DNA from: a virus | DNA: 22,856 nucleotides | Strand: one strand, 5' to 3' | Virus record (IMG/VR): IMGVR_UViG_3300040788_000044 | Span: 1-22,856 of that record | Made by a program: the position numbers and the translations under genes | Shown: in pieces, positions 7,560 through 16,700 of the stretch | Numbering within the stretch: position 1 is the first letter of the stretch | Layout: each line of letters begins with the position of its first letter | Notes under the pieces: model-generated | Seen by the model: the letters and a program-made list of their open reading frames with translations, nothing else | The model's database searches: none | What the model was told of the DNA's origin: nothing

Positions 7560-7970
7560 GTGGAAGAAGCACTGATCGCGCGTTTGCGCGCAAGCGAGGA
7601 CATCCGGGCCGTAGCCGGAACCGTCGGTGCGAGGGCCGCGATCGACCTGCACGAGCGCAAATCGAACGCTGAAACAGCTTTCCCAGCCTGTGTGGTAACC
7701 GCGATCGCGCCCGGTAGGACTTACAGCCAGGACGGACCCGACCGGCTGCGGCGGCGCCTCGTCCGGTTCGATTGCTTCGCGCTTTCCGCCGGAGCCTCGA
7801 TCATGCTCGCCAGGGCAATCATCGGCGAATGCGAGCGACCTGCTCTGCTGCAGGGGGTTCAGTTCGCGCCCGGCCAACTGCGTTTTGAAAGAAGTCTAGA
7901 TCCCGAGGATTTCGGCACGCTGCGGATATTCCGCACCGTCGCCGACCTCATCATTCCCGCGAACTGCTAA
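7560..7970 (+). CDS. Tail terminator-like protein (DUF3168 type)
   Basis: The product (136 residues from GTG7560) starts EEALIARLRASEDIRAVAG and continues with VTAIAPGRTYSQDGPDRL and a strand LVRFDCFALS, followed by a helix and a final strand ending RTVADLIIP. This order (helix, strand with a DGP turn, RFDC strand) is that of DUF3168 proteins, which cap the tail tube at the head end. The open frame extends upstream to 7479, but that part overlaps the gp10-like gene out of frame. GTG7560, one base after that gene's stop, restores the typical family start. Confidence 0.85.
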   Translation: MEEALIARLRASEDIRAVAGTVGARAAIDLHERKSNAETAFPACVVTAIAPGRTYSQDGPDRLRRRLVRFDCFALSAGASIMLARAIIGECERPALLQGVQFAPGQLRFERSLDPEDFGTLRIFRTVADLIIPANC

Positions 7971-7985
7971 CCAAGGAGCTCAAAA

Positions 7986-8441
7986 ATGGCGGATGATTAT
8001 GTGGAAGGCGTCGTCGCCTCCAACGAAGAACTATGGCTGACAGATGGTTCGGACACGCTGACCAAGCTGCTCGGCCTCAAGGAGATCAAGGAACCGAGCT
8101 ATATGGTCGAGGAGCAGGAGGACACCGACATGGAGTCCGGCGGCACGAAGACCTATCTTGCCGGCCTAGGCGACTGGACGACCTTCCAGGCCGTGATCAA
8201 GCACCGCCCCGGCAGCGCAACTCACCAGCTGATCGAGGAGCATCTGCTGAGCAAGCAGTATCGCGCCTTCAAGGTGGTGCTGCGCGCCAATAATGCCGGC
8301 TCCACCGTCGACGGCGAAGGCGAAATTCTTCTGCTAGGCTACGACAAGCCGAGCCGCGCCCAGGGCTCGATCAGCAATGCCACGCTGACCGGACGCGTGC
8401 GGCGCTACACCGAAGACGCGCCCGTCGCGCCGGCGGCCTAG
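7986..8441 (+). CDS. Tail tube protein
   Basis: This major tail protein, 151 residues, would polymerise in rings to form the tube of a long non-contractile tail. It starts ADDYVEGVVASNEELWLTDG and contains TKTYLAGLGDWTTFQAVI and a C-terminal strand SISNATLTGRVRRYTED, consistent with phage tail tube beta-sandwiches. A strong AAGGAG lies eight bases before the ATG, in line with high expression. It sits directly before the tail chaperone pair, the usual order. No Ig-like decoration domain is present. Confidence 0.88.
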   Translation: MADDYVEGVVASNEELWLTDGSDTLTKLLGLKEIKEPSYMVEEQEDTDMESGGTKTYLAGLGDWTTFQAVIKHRPGSATHQLIEEHLLSKQYRAFKVVLRANNAGSTVDGEGEILLLGYDKPSRAQGSISNATLTGRVRRYTEDAPVAPAA

Positions 8442-8443
8442 GC

Positions 8444-8887
8444 ATGGCGAACGCTTTTGAGGGAACCGCCGAATTCGAGTTCAGCGGCAAACCCTATCGC
8501 CTCACCCTGAACAACCGGGTGCTGATGGAGGCCGAGGACGTCCTCGGCTATTCGGCACTCGACGCGGCGGAGGAAGCAAAGGCGGCACTGGCGGCAGGCC
8601 GCAACCCGATGCTGCGCACGGTCATCGCGCTGTTCTACGGGGCGCTGGTCCAGAACCACCGGGAGGTCACGCAGGACCAGGCAATCGACATGTTCATGTC
8701 GGACGATCCGGCCGCGCAGGATGCGTTCAAGGCAGTGCTGCGGGGGACCGAGCCGCCCGCTTCGGTCGCGTCTAAAGCGGGAAACGCTCCGGCGGCGGCC
8801 ACGACGCCAAAAACGAAGCGTGGTGCTGGGAAAGGCTCTTCAAGGTCTGGCGGCGCGCGGGCTTCGCGCAGGAAGAGTTCTTCCTAG
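8444..8887 (+). CDS. Tail assembly chaperone, G-like (zero-frame product)
   Basis: The 147-residue product resembles the gene-transfer-agent gp10-type chaperone family. It opens ANAFEGTAEFEFSGKPYRL, a beta start with a conserved aromatic. Helical segments follow: VLMEAEDVLGYSALDAAEEA, a helix LRTVIALFYGAL, and DQAIDMFMSDD. From about residue 106 the zero frame becomes Ala/Lys/Ser/Arg-rich low complexity up to its stop, while the conserved-looking continuation is in the -1 frame. This is the arrangement of lambda G/GT: the short form binds the tape measure, and a minor frameshifted form recruits tube subunits. It starts three bases after the tail tube gene. Confidence 0.87.
   Translation: MANAFEGTAEFEFSGKPYRLTLNNRVLMEAEDVLGYSALDAAEEAKAALAAGRNPMLRTVIALFYGALVQNHREVTQDQAIDMFMSDDPAAQDAFKAVLRGTEPPASVASKAGNAPAAATTPKTKRGAGKGSSRSGGARASRRKSSS
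8807..8815 (+). promoter_or_regulatory. Probable -1 frameshift site (G to GT chaperone)
   Basis: The zero frame reads CCA AAA ACG and contains a run of five A. The Lys-tRNA on AAA 8810-8812 can slip one base back onto a perfect AAA at 8809-8811. It is not the canonical two-tRNA heptamer, since ACG would not re-pair well as AAC. The last stop in the -1 frame is at 8773-8775, so a shift between there and 8887 enters the downstream frame. Other slippage positions are possible but none has re-pairing as good. Confidence 0.6.
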
Positions 8888-9150
8888 CAACGCCGCGCTC
8901 GCTGCTCCTTTCACTATCGGGAGCGATGGAGCGTAGCGAGGCAGACGAGCGGCGGACCGCGTTCGGGGCCTGGCTCGGCGGACTGCTCGGCGGAATGTCC
9001 GATCCGAAGACTTATCCCAAGTTCGAAGAGCTGATCCCGCCGCCGGACGAAGCTGCCGAGACGGCACCGGAACCGGACGGCAAGCCGGAACCGGAAGCCG
9101 AAGCCGTCGGCGCTAAACTGTGGATCATGTATCTGAACTCGAAGCCTTAG
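8812..9150 (+). CDS. T-like C-terminal extension of the tail chaperone (made by -1 frameshift)
   Basis: In the -1 frame, the segment reads CWERLFKVWRRAGFAQEEFF, then LATPRSLLLSLSGAMERSEADERR, then a Pro/Glu-rich tail to TAG at 9148. The WxRLFxxWRxxGFxxEEFFxxTPRxLxxxL pattern matches the second tail chaperone of gene-transfer-agent-like tails (gp10.1 type). No ATG or GTG occurs in this frame between its last stop (8773) and 8926, which is after the conserved part. Expression by frameshift fits better than an independent start. A fusion of about 235 residues would result. A shorter product from ATG8926 would lack most of the family motif. Confidence 0.78.
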   Translation, partial: NEAWCWERLFKVWRRAGFAQEEFFLATPRSLLLSLSGAMERSEADERRTAFGAWLGGLLGGMSDPKTYPKFEELIPPPDEAAETAPEPDGKPEPEAEAVGAKLWIMYLNSKP

Positions 9151-9178
9151 CGGGCTCTTGCGCGAAGGAGGCCTCCCC

Positions 9179-12097
9179 ATGTCCAGCGGAGCCATCGCGC
9201 GGATGAGCGCGCATCTGGAATGGAACCTTAGCGATTTCCAGCGCGGCACGGTCTCGATCGAGAACGCGTTCAAGTCCGTCATTGGCCTCGCCGGTAAGAT
9301 GGCGGACGTCGTCGCAAACGCCGGAAAGCGGATGACCGTCGGCCTGACACTGCCGATCGCGGGAATCAGCGCATTGGTGGTGAAGGCCGCGAGCGATGCG
9401 GAAGAGCTTCAGTCGGCGTTCGACCACACCTTCGGGAAGATGTCTCAGGACATGAACCGCTGGGCGGCCGAGTCCGGCGACGCCATGGGGCGCGCCACGC
9501 AGGAAATGCAGGAAGGCGCGCTCGCCTTCGGCCAACTGTTCAAGGACGCCGCTCCGACGGAAGCAGCGGCAGCCAGGCTGTCGCATAAGTTCACGGAACT
9601 GGCGCAGGACGCGGCCAGTTTCTACAACACCGACTTCGACACCGCGATGGGTAGAATCCGCTCCGGGCTGACCGGAGAGGCCGAACCGCTGCGTGCCTTC
9701 GGCGTGTTCCTCAACGAGGCGGCCGTACAGTCCAAGGCGCTGGAGATGGGCCTGATCACGTCCGGGCAGGAGCTGGATGAGTACGGCAAGATAATGGCCC
9801 GATCGGCCCTCATCGCCGAAGGTCTGGTCGACGCTCAGGACGACATCGAGCGGACCTCGGGAAGTCTCGCCAACCGCATCCGCAAGATCAAGAGCGACTT
9901 TCATGAGCTAGCGGTCGAGATCGGCGAGTATCTGGAACCTTACGCGCAAAAGCTCGCCGCAATCGTCGAGCGGCTTGTCGGATGGTTTCGAAGCCTGCCG
10001 GAAGGAGTAAAGCGCGCGGCGGTCGGGTTCGGCGTGTTCCTGGCCGCCCTGGGTCCGCTCTCGATCGCACTTTCATTCATCGCGATCACGCTGCTGCCCC
10101 TGTTCCTGGTCAATATGGGACCGGTGATGCTGGCGATCAGCGCGATCGTGAACCCGATCGGCACGGTGGTGGCCCTGCTTGCCAAGTTCGGACTTTCCTG
10201 GACGGCCATTTCGACCGCGCTGAAGACCGTCCTGCCGCTCTTCCTGCGCATCGCCGGTCCGATCGGCGTCGTCATCACCCTGCTCCAGCTGTTCGGCGGC
10301 AATATCGCCAACGGGCTCAAGCTGTTCTGGGATCGCGTGAAAGAGGCAGTGGGGCCGGCGGCCGAGCAGCTCTGGGTGGCGATGGTCAATGTGGTCGAAC
10401 AAGTCCGCCTTGCGTTCGAAGACCTGCAGTCCTCGAAGCTTGGCAATTTCCTCTCGTTCGTGGCGGAGAAGGTCGGCCTGCTCATCGAGGTTGTCCTCGA
10501 GATGGCAGGCTACCTTGCAGGCTTTGTCCTGTCGGGAATCATCACCTTCGCCACCAACCTTGTCGACACAGTCGGGGGCGCAATCGAGTTCGTTCGGAAG
10601 CTTTTGACGGGCGACTGGTCAGGAGCGTGGGACGCCGCCGTCCAGACGGTCGGGCGGGCCGTGATCAGAATTGGCCAATGGGTGTCCCAGCTCTGGCCGT
10701 GGCTTGGCGGGCTCATCGAAATGCTTGGGCGTTTGACCGGAGCGGAAATCACCGCGCCCGAGGCGCCCACCCGCTACACCAAGATTACCGATCTGCGGAC
10801 CAAGGGCGAGGACGGTGGCCGCAATTACGGGACCGGCGGGGCCGGCAGATCATCGCGGTCGGCCGCGCGTGGCGGTCCAAAAGGTCCGTCAGCCGATGAG
10901 CTTGCCGAACGGCGCGAAGCCATCCGTCTCGAACACGAGATGACGCTGGCCCGTGAGAAAGGCGATCTTGAGGCGATCCAAGCGCTCGAACGACAACGCG
11001 ACCTTCGCGACATGATCGAGCGATACGAGCGCGCCGGGCTCTCGAACATCGAGGCCATGCTCGCCGCGGAACGCGACATGCAGGAAATCGACCAGGCCCG
11101 CATGGCTGCGCGCGAGCAGAAGCTGCGCGACCTGCGCATCGAAACCGAATACCGCGTCGCCGAACTGAACGACGATCATGCGCATCTGCGCTACCTCGAC
11201 CGTGAATACGAACTCGAAGACCTCATCACCGATCTGCGCCGGGAAGGTTACGATCTCGCCACGGCGGAACGCATCGCACAGGCCAGCCTGCTGCAGATCG
11301 AAGAGGCTCGTGCCCAGCAGATGCAGCGCCGGCTCAGCGATCAGAAGCGCGCGCACGAGATGGAACTGGCCCGGCTGCGCGGAGACAGCGAGGACAGCCT
11401 TCGGCAACGCGAGGAGCAGCTCCGCTACCGCGACCGCGTGGAGGAACTGCGGCGGACCGGCCTTGACCGTGTCGAAGCCGAAGATCGGGCGCGCGTGGAG
11501 GGCCTGGAGCGCGGCAAGGCGCATATGCAGGGAACGTTCCGGGACGCGTTCCGGGACGGTCTGCAGTCGGCGCTCAACGGCGACCTGAAGGGTTTCTTCG
11601 AAAACTGGATGAAGGACCGGACCTTCAAGGCGCTGTCGGACACGCTCGACAGGCTCGCTGACAGCCTGGCGAACCTGATCTCGGGTAACCGCAACGGCAG
11701 CGGCGGGGGCGGGCTGCTGGGTAGTCTTTTCGCCCTGTTCGGAGGTAGCAAAGGTTCGAGCGCGCCGACCGACCTGTTGGGCGGCACCCCTTACGGCGCG
11801 CCGGGTTTCAACACGGGCGGACGGTTCACGGTCAAAGGCTTTCCCGGCATCGACAAGAACCTGTTGTCGCTGAACGGGCGGCCGATCGCGCGCGTCTCCA
11901 GGGGCGAGATCATGAACATCGAGCGCGGCGAGCGAAAGGCGGCCCCCAAGGTCGAGAAGCATTACCATTTCAGCGGGAACCTGATGACGCCGGAGTTCTG
12001 GCAGCGCATCCAGGCGGGTGACTACGCCGCCGCGCAGCAGGGCGCGCAGTTGGCGGGGGCAAGCGCCTCCTTCTCAAGATCGAGGCGGCTGGGATGA
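9179..12097 (+). CDS. Tail tape measure protein
   Basis: This 972-residue protein sets tail length and helps DNA ejection. ATG9179 lies seven bases after an excellent GAAGGAGG; a TTG in frame upstream (9158) is not needed. Layout: N-terminal helices with KASDAEELQSAFDHTFGKM (conserved in tape measures), then a strongly hydrophobic block at about residues 280-370 (FLAALGPLSIALSFIAI and similar) that could cross a membrane, a Gly/Ser linker near 550, a long Arg/Glu-rich coiled-coil region (about 570-790), and a Gly-rich C-terminus. C-terminal parts include FNTGGRFTVKGFPGIDKN and RVSRGEIMNI, known from tape-measure C-termini. It follows the chaperone pair and overlaps the next gene by four bases (ATGA). 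Confidence 0.95.
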   Translation: MSSGAIARMSAHLEWNLSDFQRGTVSIENAFKSVIGLAGKMADVVANAGKRMTVGLTLPIAGISALVVKAASDAEELQSAFDHTFGKMSQDMNRWAAESGDAMGRATQEMQEGALAFGQLFKDAAPTEAAAARLSHKFTELAQDAASFYNTDFDTAMGRIRSGLTGEAEPLRAFGVFLNEAAVQSKALEMGLITSGQELDEYGKIMARSALIAEGLVDAQDDIERTSGSLANRIRKIKSDFHELAVEIGEYLEPYAQKLAAIVERLVGWFRSLPEGVKRAAVGFGVFLAALGPLSIALSFIAITLLPLFLVNMGPVMLAISAIVNPIGTVVALLAKFGLSWTAISTALKTVLPLFLRIAGPIGVVITLLQLFGGNIANGLKLFWDRVKEAVGPAAEQLWVAMVNVVEQVRLAFEDLQSSKLGNFLSFVAEKVGLLIEVVLEMAGYLAGFVLSGIITFATNLVDTVGGAIEFVRKLLTGDWSGAWDAAVQTVGRAVIRIGQWVSQLWPWLGGLIEMLGRLTGAEITAPEAPTRYTKITDLRTKGEDGGRNYGTGGAGRSSRSAARGGPKGPSADELAERREAIRLEHEMTLAREKGDLEAIQALERQRDLRDMIERYERAGLSNIEAMLAAERDMQEIDQARMAAREQKLRDLRIETEYRVAELNDDHAHLRYLDREYELEDLITDLRREGYDLATAERIAQASLLQIEEARAQQMQRRLSDQKRAHEMELARLRGDSEDSLRQREEQLRYRDRVEELRRTGLDRVEAEDRARVEGLERGKAHMQGTFRDAFRDGLQSALNGDLKGFFENWMKDRTFKALSDTLDRLADSLANLISGNRNGSGGGGLLGSLFALFGGSKGSSAPTDLLGGTPYGAPGFNTGGRFTVKGFPGIDKNLLSLNGRPIARVSRGEIMNIERGERKAAPKVEKHYHFSGNLMTPEFWQRIQAGDYAAAQQGAQLAGASASFSRSRRLG

Positions 12098-12675
12098 TCG
12101 AGCTGCCCGCAAGCCCGGTGCCGAACGGGATGGAGCCGCAGTTGCTTGGCCAAGGCTTCATCCAGCGTGGGGCTGCCTCGCTTCACGTCGACCGTCCGGG
12201 TTCCCGTTACGCGGTGACGTTCGGTTATCCGCCAATGGAGCCGGATATCGCGCGGCGGTTCATCGCGCGGCTGCTTCGCGCCAAGCGGCAGGGGCTTCGC
12301 GTAAAGCTCCCGCTGCTGGTCCCGCAGCCGGTTTCCGGCACGCCAATTGTCGACGGAGTGGGGCAGGCCGGCAGCAGGCTAAGGATACGCGGCCTTTCCG
12401 GCGGGTTTGTCATTCGCGAGGGAACGTGGTTCTCGGTCAGGGACGCGGCCGGCAACAGCTATTTGCACAATGTCACGGCGGACGTTTCGGCCAATGGCAG
12501 CGGGGTGGCCAATGTCGAGATCGAGCCGCCGCTTCGTGCGCCGCTTGCCAACAGCGCGCCGGTCGAGATGCGCGCGCCGGTGATCGAGGGGTTCATCGAT
12601 GGTGACGAGCTGAGCTGGCAGGTGCCGGTTAGCCGCCGTCTCGCCCTTGGCTTCACGGTCGAGGAATACGCATGA
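12094..12675 (+). CDS. Distal tail protein, first after tape measure (M-like position)
   Basis: This 193-residue protein is not assigned to a family with confidence. It shows beta-rich sequence: DRPGSRYAVTFGYPPMEPD, then a helix RRFIARLLRAKRQGLRV, and two later beta stretches. A Gly-rich middle (GFVIREGTWFSVRD) resembles the barrel domains of distal tail proteins. It is the first gene of the tip block, coupled to the tape measure by ATGA overlap and to the next gene by the same overlap. A role in the tail tip hub is inferred from that position. Confidence 0.75.
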   Translation: MIELPASPVPNGMEPQLLGQGFIQRGAASLHVDRPGSRYAVTFGYPPMEPDIARRFIARLLRAKRQGLRVKLPLLVPQPVSGTPIVDGVGQAGSRLRIRGLSGGFVIREGTWFSVRDAAGNSYLHNVTADVSANGSGVANVEIEPPLRAPLANSAPVEMRAPVIEGFIDGDELSWQVPVSRRLALGFTVEEYA

Positions 12676-13286
12676 GGCGGATAGCGCTGACCGGGCTTCT
12701 CAAGATCGAGCTGCCCGAGCGCATCCTGCGGTTCTGCGACGGCGGATTCATCACGTTCCAAGGCGAGGTTTACCGTTCGAAAGACGATGTGTTCGGCACG
12801 ATCGGCGGGGTGCAGCCGCTGAGCGAGGGTGTGGGGGACAGCGTTCCCGCATTGCAGATCACGCTGCTGCCACCGGACACTACTTCACCGGCGCTGCTTT
12901 CCCGCCCCGGCCATCAAAAGGCGCGGGTCCAGTTCTGGGTTGCCGAATACGATCCTGAGACGGGCGCCGTCCTGGCGAGCGACAAGCAGTTCGACGGACA
13001 GGTCGACCAGACGGTGTTCACGGTCGGGAAGGGCGAGCGTCAATTGACCGTATCGATCGTGAGCCTCGCGGAGCGCCTGTTCGAAGGGAACATCGGCAAC
13101 TCGCTTTCGCCCACGTTCCACAAGTCGGTCTGGTCGGGCGAGCGAGGGCACGACAACGCAAGCGGACTGACAGTTCCGGTCGCCTGGGGGGTCGAGTCCG
13201 GACGGCGCGGCACGAGCGGAGGTTCCGGTGGCGGCGGCTTCATGGACTCGACCTTTCGGGAAGCCGCGCGGCTGAGGCAATACTGA
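12672..13286 (+). CDS. Tail tip/hub protein, DUF2163-like position, unassigned
   Basis: The 204-residue product starts RRIALTGLLKIELPERI, followed by a segment FCDGGFITFQGEVYRSKDD that looks like the first beta domain of tail-hub proteins, and a hydrophobic strand ALQITLLPPD. The middle (KARVQFWVAEYDPETG) looks like a beta strand with a turn. The C-terminal part is Gly/Ser-rich (SGGSGGGGF), probably a flexible linker or end. In this order of genes (after the M-like protein, before the NlpC-like protein) a tip hub role is expected. Family recognition is uncertain. ATG12672 overlaps the previous stop by four bases. Confidence 0.72.
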   Translation: MRRIALTGLLKIELPERILRFCDGGFITFQGEVYRSKDDVFGTIGGVQPLSEGVGDSVPALQITLLPPDTTSPALLSRPGHQKARVQFWVAEYDPETGAVLASDKQFDGQVDQTVFTVGKGERQLTVSIVSLAERLFEGNIGNSLSPTFHKSVWSGERGHDNASGLTVPVAWGVESGRRGTSGGSGGGGFMDSTFREAARLRQY

Positions 13287-13702
13287 TGCTCGAACTCGAA
13301 CGGCGGCGGGTCGCCACGGAAAAGACGTTGGCCCGCTACCGGGGCAAGGCGTTCGACTGGCGAAGCGGGGTCACCTGCGTTCACCTTGCGCGCGCACATC
13401 TGAAAAACATGGGCCACAAGCCTCCGACCCTGCCGCGCATCCGGAGCGCACTGGGAGCGAAGAAGGCACTGCGCGCGCAGGAGTGGGAGAGCGTGGTGGA
13501 TATGCTCGACGCGCTGCTGCCCCGGATCGCCCCGGCGCAGATGATGCTGGGCGATCTGGCCGCCGTGCCCGGCGAAGGCGGCTTCGACGCGATCTGCGTG
13601 TGCGCGGGACCGCTGAAGGTGTTCGGGTGGCGGGAGGACCATCCCGAACTGGTCGTGCTCGATATCGATCTTGACGAACTGAAGGGTGCGTGGCGTGGCT
13701 AA
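13286..13702 (+). CDS. NlpC/P60-like small tail protein (DUF6950-like)
   Basis: The 138-residue product carries FDWRSGVTCVHLARAHLK (about 25-42) with Cys35 at the place where NlpC/P60-type peptidases have the nucleophile, and a downstream GDLAAVPG strand with Asp. The match is to the small DUF6950-like tail-associated proteins, which are thought to be degenerate or specialised NlpC-like enzymes. A full Cys-His-polar triad is not obvious: the His candidate (HPE, near residue 121) sits late. It may help the tail cross the cell wall, as lambda K does, or be structural only. It starts one base before the end of the previous gene's stop (TGATG). Confidence 0.7.
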   Translation: MLELERRRVATEKTLARYRGKAFDWRSGVTCVHLARAHLKNMGHKPPTLPRIRSALGAKKALRAQEWESVVDMLDALLPRIAPAQMMLGDLAAVPGEGGFDAICVCAGPLKVFGWREDHPELVVLDIDLDELKGAWRG

Positions 13703-16700
13703 AGCCCTGAGGACTGTCGGAAAAGTCGCGGGCGTCGTCTCAACCATCGCGTCCTTCATCCCCGGCGGGCAAGGCATCGCCGTTGTTGCGGGAGCCGTGT
13801 CGGCCGTTTCCAATGTCGGTTCGCAGATTCTGGCCAAGCCACCCCCCCCGCGGGGCTCTATCAGCCAGATACTGGTAGAGACGAACCCACCCCAGCCTTA
13901 TGTCATGGGCGAGGGGTATTTCGCCGGAGTGCTGCGCCACGATGCAGGCTATGGCGCAACGCTGAAGAAGGTGCCGAACCCTTATCGTGTAATTGTGGTC
14001 GTCTGTTCGGGCGGCGGTCCTGTCCAGTCGATCACGCCAAAGGTCGAGTTCGCGAACGTTTCGAGCTGGTATTCCGGCTTCCTCTATACCGACACGCAGC
14101 TTGGGGCGACGCCGGAGACGAGCGCGCTAAGCCCGCATTTCGGGGGAATGCCGGGCTGGGGCAGCAGCTACAAGCTGTCGGGACAGGCGGCCATCCTGTG
14201 GAACCTGAAGTTCGACCGCGATGGCAAGCGGTTTGCGAGCGGCGTGCCGGTGCTCGGGGCGGAAGGCCGCTGGGTCAAGGTCTACGATCCGCGAAAGGAC
14301 AGCACCTTCCCGGGCGGTTCTGGCGCTCACCGGCTCGGCAACGAGGCAACTTACGAGTGGAGCGAGAACCCGGCGCTGCACGCGGGCACCTATGCTTTCG
14401 GCCGCTACCAGAACGGCAAGCGCACGATCGGCATGGGACTGCCCGCCGACGGGATCGACTGGCAGGTCATCGCGGCATGGGCCAATGTGTGTGACGCCAA
14501 CTCCTGGACCATGTTTGGCGTGGTCTACGAGCCGGGCGATCGCTGGGCGAATCTCAAGGACATCTGCTTCGCAGGCGGCGGCGAACCAGTCGCGGGCGGT
14601 AAACTCACCTTCCGCTATTCCGCCCCTGTCGTCGCGCTCGACACGATAACGGAAGCAGACCTCACGGACGGACCCCGTTCCGTCACCCCGATGCAGTCGT
14701 TTCGCGATCGCATCAACACGGCCATTCCTAAATATCGCAGTCCGGCGCACAACTGGGAGCTGGTCGACGGGGAGGCGGTATCGATCCCGACGTTCCTTGC
14801 CGAAGACGGCGAGGAAAAGCGTGAGACCTGGCCCTTCAACTTCGTCAAGAAGCCGGGGCAGGCGGCGCAGCTCGCGACTTACCGCATCTGGGACAGCCGT
14901 GAAATTGCGCCGGTCCAGCTGGTTTGCAAGCCGCGCCTTCGCGCCTACCGCCCGGGCGAGTGCCTGGAACTCGACCTTCCCGACATGAGCCTCTCGGGCA
15001 AGTTCATCATCCTGAGACGCCAGCTCGACCCGGCCTCGATGACGGTCACGCTGGAACTCATGGGGGAGACGAGCGCCAAGCACGCTTATTGTCTCGGCCA
15101 GACCGCCACGCCGCCACCTACGCCTGCCCTGCAGCAGACGCCCCAGCAGAAGGACGAGGTCGCCGCCGCGCTCTATGGCGGGACGACGCTGAACCCGCGC
15201 GGCTCCTATTCCGATACCGCAACCTACAACCCGGACGACCTGGCCGTGTGGCTGAGCGCGGAAGGGGGAGACGGAAAGACCTACTACCGGGTAGGCGAAG
15301 GCCCTACCACAGGAGTCGATCCTTCCGACGCATCGGTATGGGCGCTGTTCATCGAGGGCGGGGCCGGATCGAACGGGCTGACGACAGGGCGGCTGACGAT
15401 CTACCGGCGGATCTCCTCGACGCCGGCGTTGCCGAGCACGAGCGCAACCTTCAATATCGAGACCGGGATACTCACCGGCCAGAACAACGACTGGGCCGTG
15501 GGCGAGCCGGTGCAAGACCCGCAAAGCCCGCTGCCCCTGTTCCTGGCGGACGTTTATTACGCGACCGCCGGAACGAGCGTCACCATCGAGCCGGGCGACT
15601 GGGTAGGCCCCCGCCGCACGGGCGGGCGGATAGGCGGCTTCGATACGATCGACTTCAGCCGGACGGACATCTTCGACAACAAGAACCTTGGCGCGATCGA
15701 CGCAGACGCGGACATCAAGCTGGGCGATATCGAGGTCGGGGCGACGAAGACGCGGGTATTCCGGCAGACGACTGCGCCCTCCTCGCCGAACAATGGCGAC
15801 ACGTGGGTAGACATTTCGCAGGTGCCGAACGTCACGCGGGTGAGGGTAGGCGGTAGCTGGCAGATCGCGGCGAACTACATCACCGGGACCGGGCAGATCA
15901 GCGACGACGCGGGTCTTGGAAACACGGCCGTGTGGAGCAGTGTCGGCGGACGGCCGACCAACCTGTCGGACCTCGACAACCCGCGCGCGGTCAAGATAGA
16001 CGGAGTTGCCGGCGGAGCGACCCGCAATCGCGTCTACCGGCAGACGGGCGCACCGGGCGGCGCCGGCGAGGGTGACTTCTGGCTCGACGGGCCGGTGACG
16101 AAAGTTCGGCAATCCGGCGCATGGCGGGACGCTGCAAACTATACGACCGCGACGAGCGAGCTGACGGACGACGCCGGGCTCGGAAACCGGGCCAACTGGT
16201 CGGGAGTCCAGGGCAAACCGGCCGAGATCGAGGACGGGCGAATCGCGGCAGGCCTGGACCCGTCGGGCAATGTCTCGCGGCCGCTTCCGGCGGTTATCAA
16301 GACGCAATCCGATATATTGTCGAGGGGTGGCGGGGGAACCTTCACCGGCGACACGGACGCCCAGCGCAACAGCCGGATCACCATATCGAACGGGGCGATC
16401 TCGGGCATCGGCTCGGGCAGCGGAGCGGAAGTCGCGAACGAGCGGCTGCGCATCGCCTTCGACACGGGCGGCACGGGCGGATTCGCGAGGGCTGTCCTCA
16501 GGCGGAACGCGGGCGCGATCGACGTCGACACTGCCGATCTGCCGGGCATCGTGCAGAACCAGCAGATCGGGGTCGACGGCAACGGGCTCATCCAGGGCAT
16601 CGGCCAGGGGCTTGGCACGCGGGTCGCGAACAGCAAGATAACCGCGAGCGATGCCTATGCGAGCAACCTGCTTCGCCGGGCCAATGGTGGCGGCGACTAT

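Noticed and set aside
8828-8835. GGGAAAGG as a lambda-like slippery heptamer (GGGAAAG)
   Set aside because: In the zero frame of the chaperone the codons are GGG AAA GGC. The heptamer G GGA AAG would need another phase, and slippage here would not re-pair. The A-run at 8809-8813 fits better.
8853-8869. GCGCG/CGCGC stem as a frameshift-stimulating structure
   Set aside because: It lies about 40 bases after the slip site, with only five pairs and a seven-base loop, too far and too weak to claim.
10889-11968. 359-residue minus-strand frame over the tape measure coiled coil
   Set aside because: It is the reverse complement of a Glu/Arg-rich coiled coil, giving Leu/Phe/Ser/Arg-rich text. No ribosome site or motif.
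14127-16307. 726-residue open frame on the minus strand across the J-like gene
   Set aside because: It covers part of a convincing tip gene, has Arg/Val/Asp-rich composition typical of antisense GC shadows, and shows no recognisable motif.
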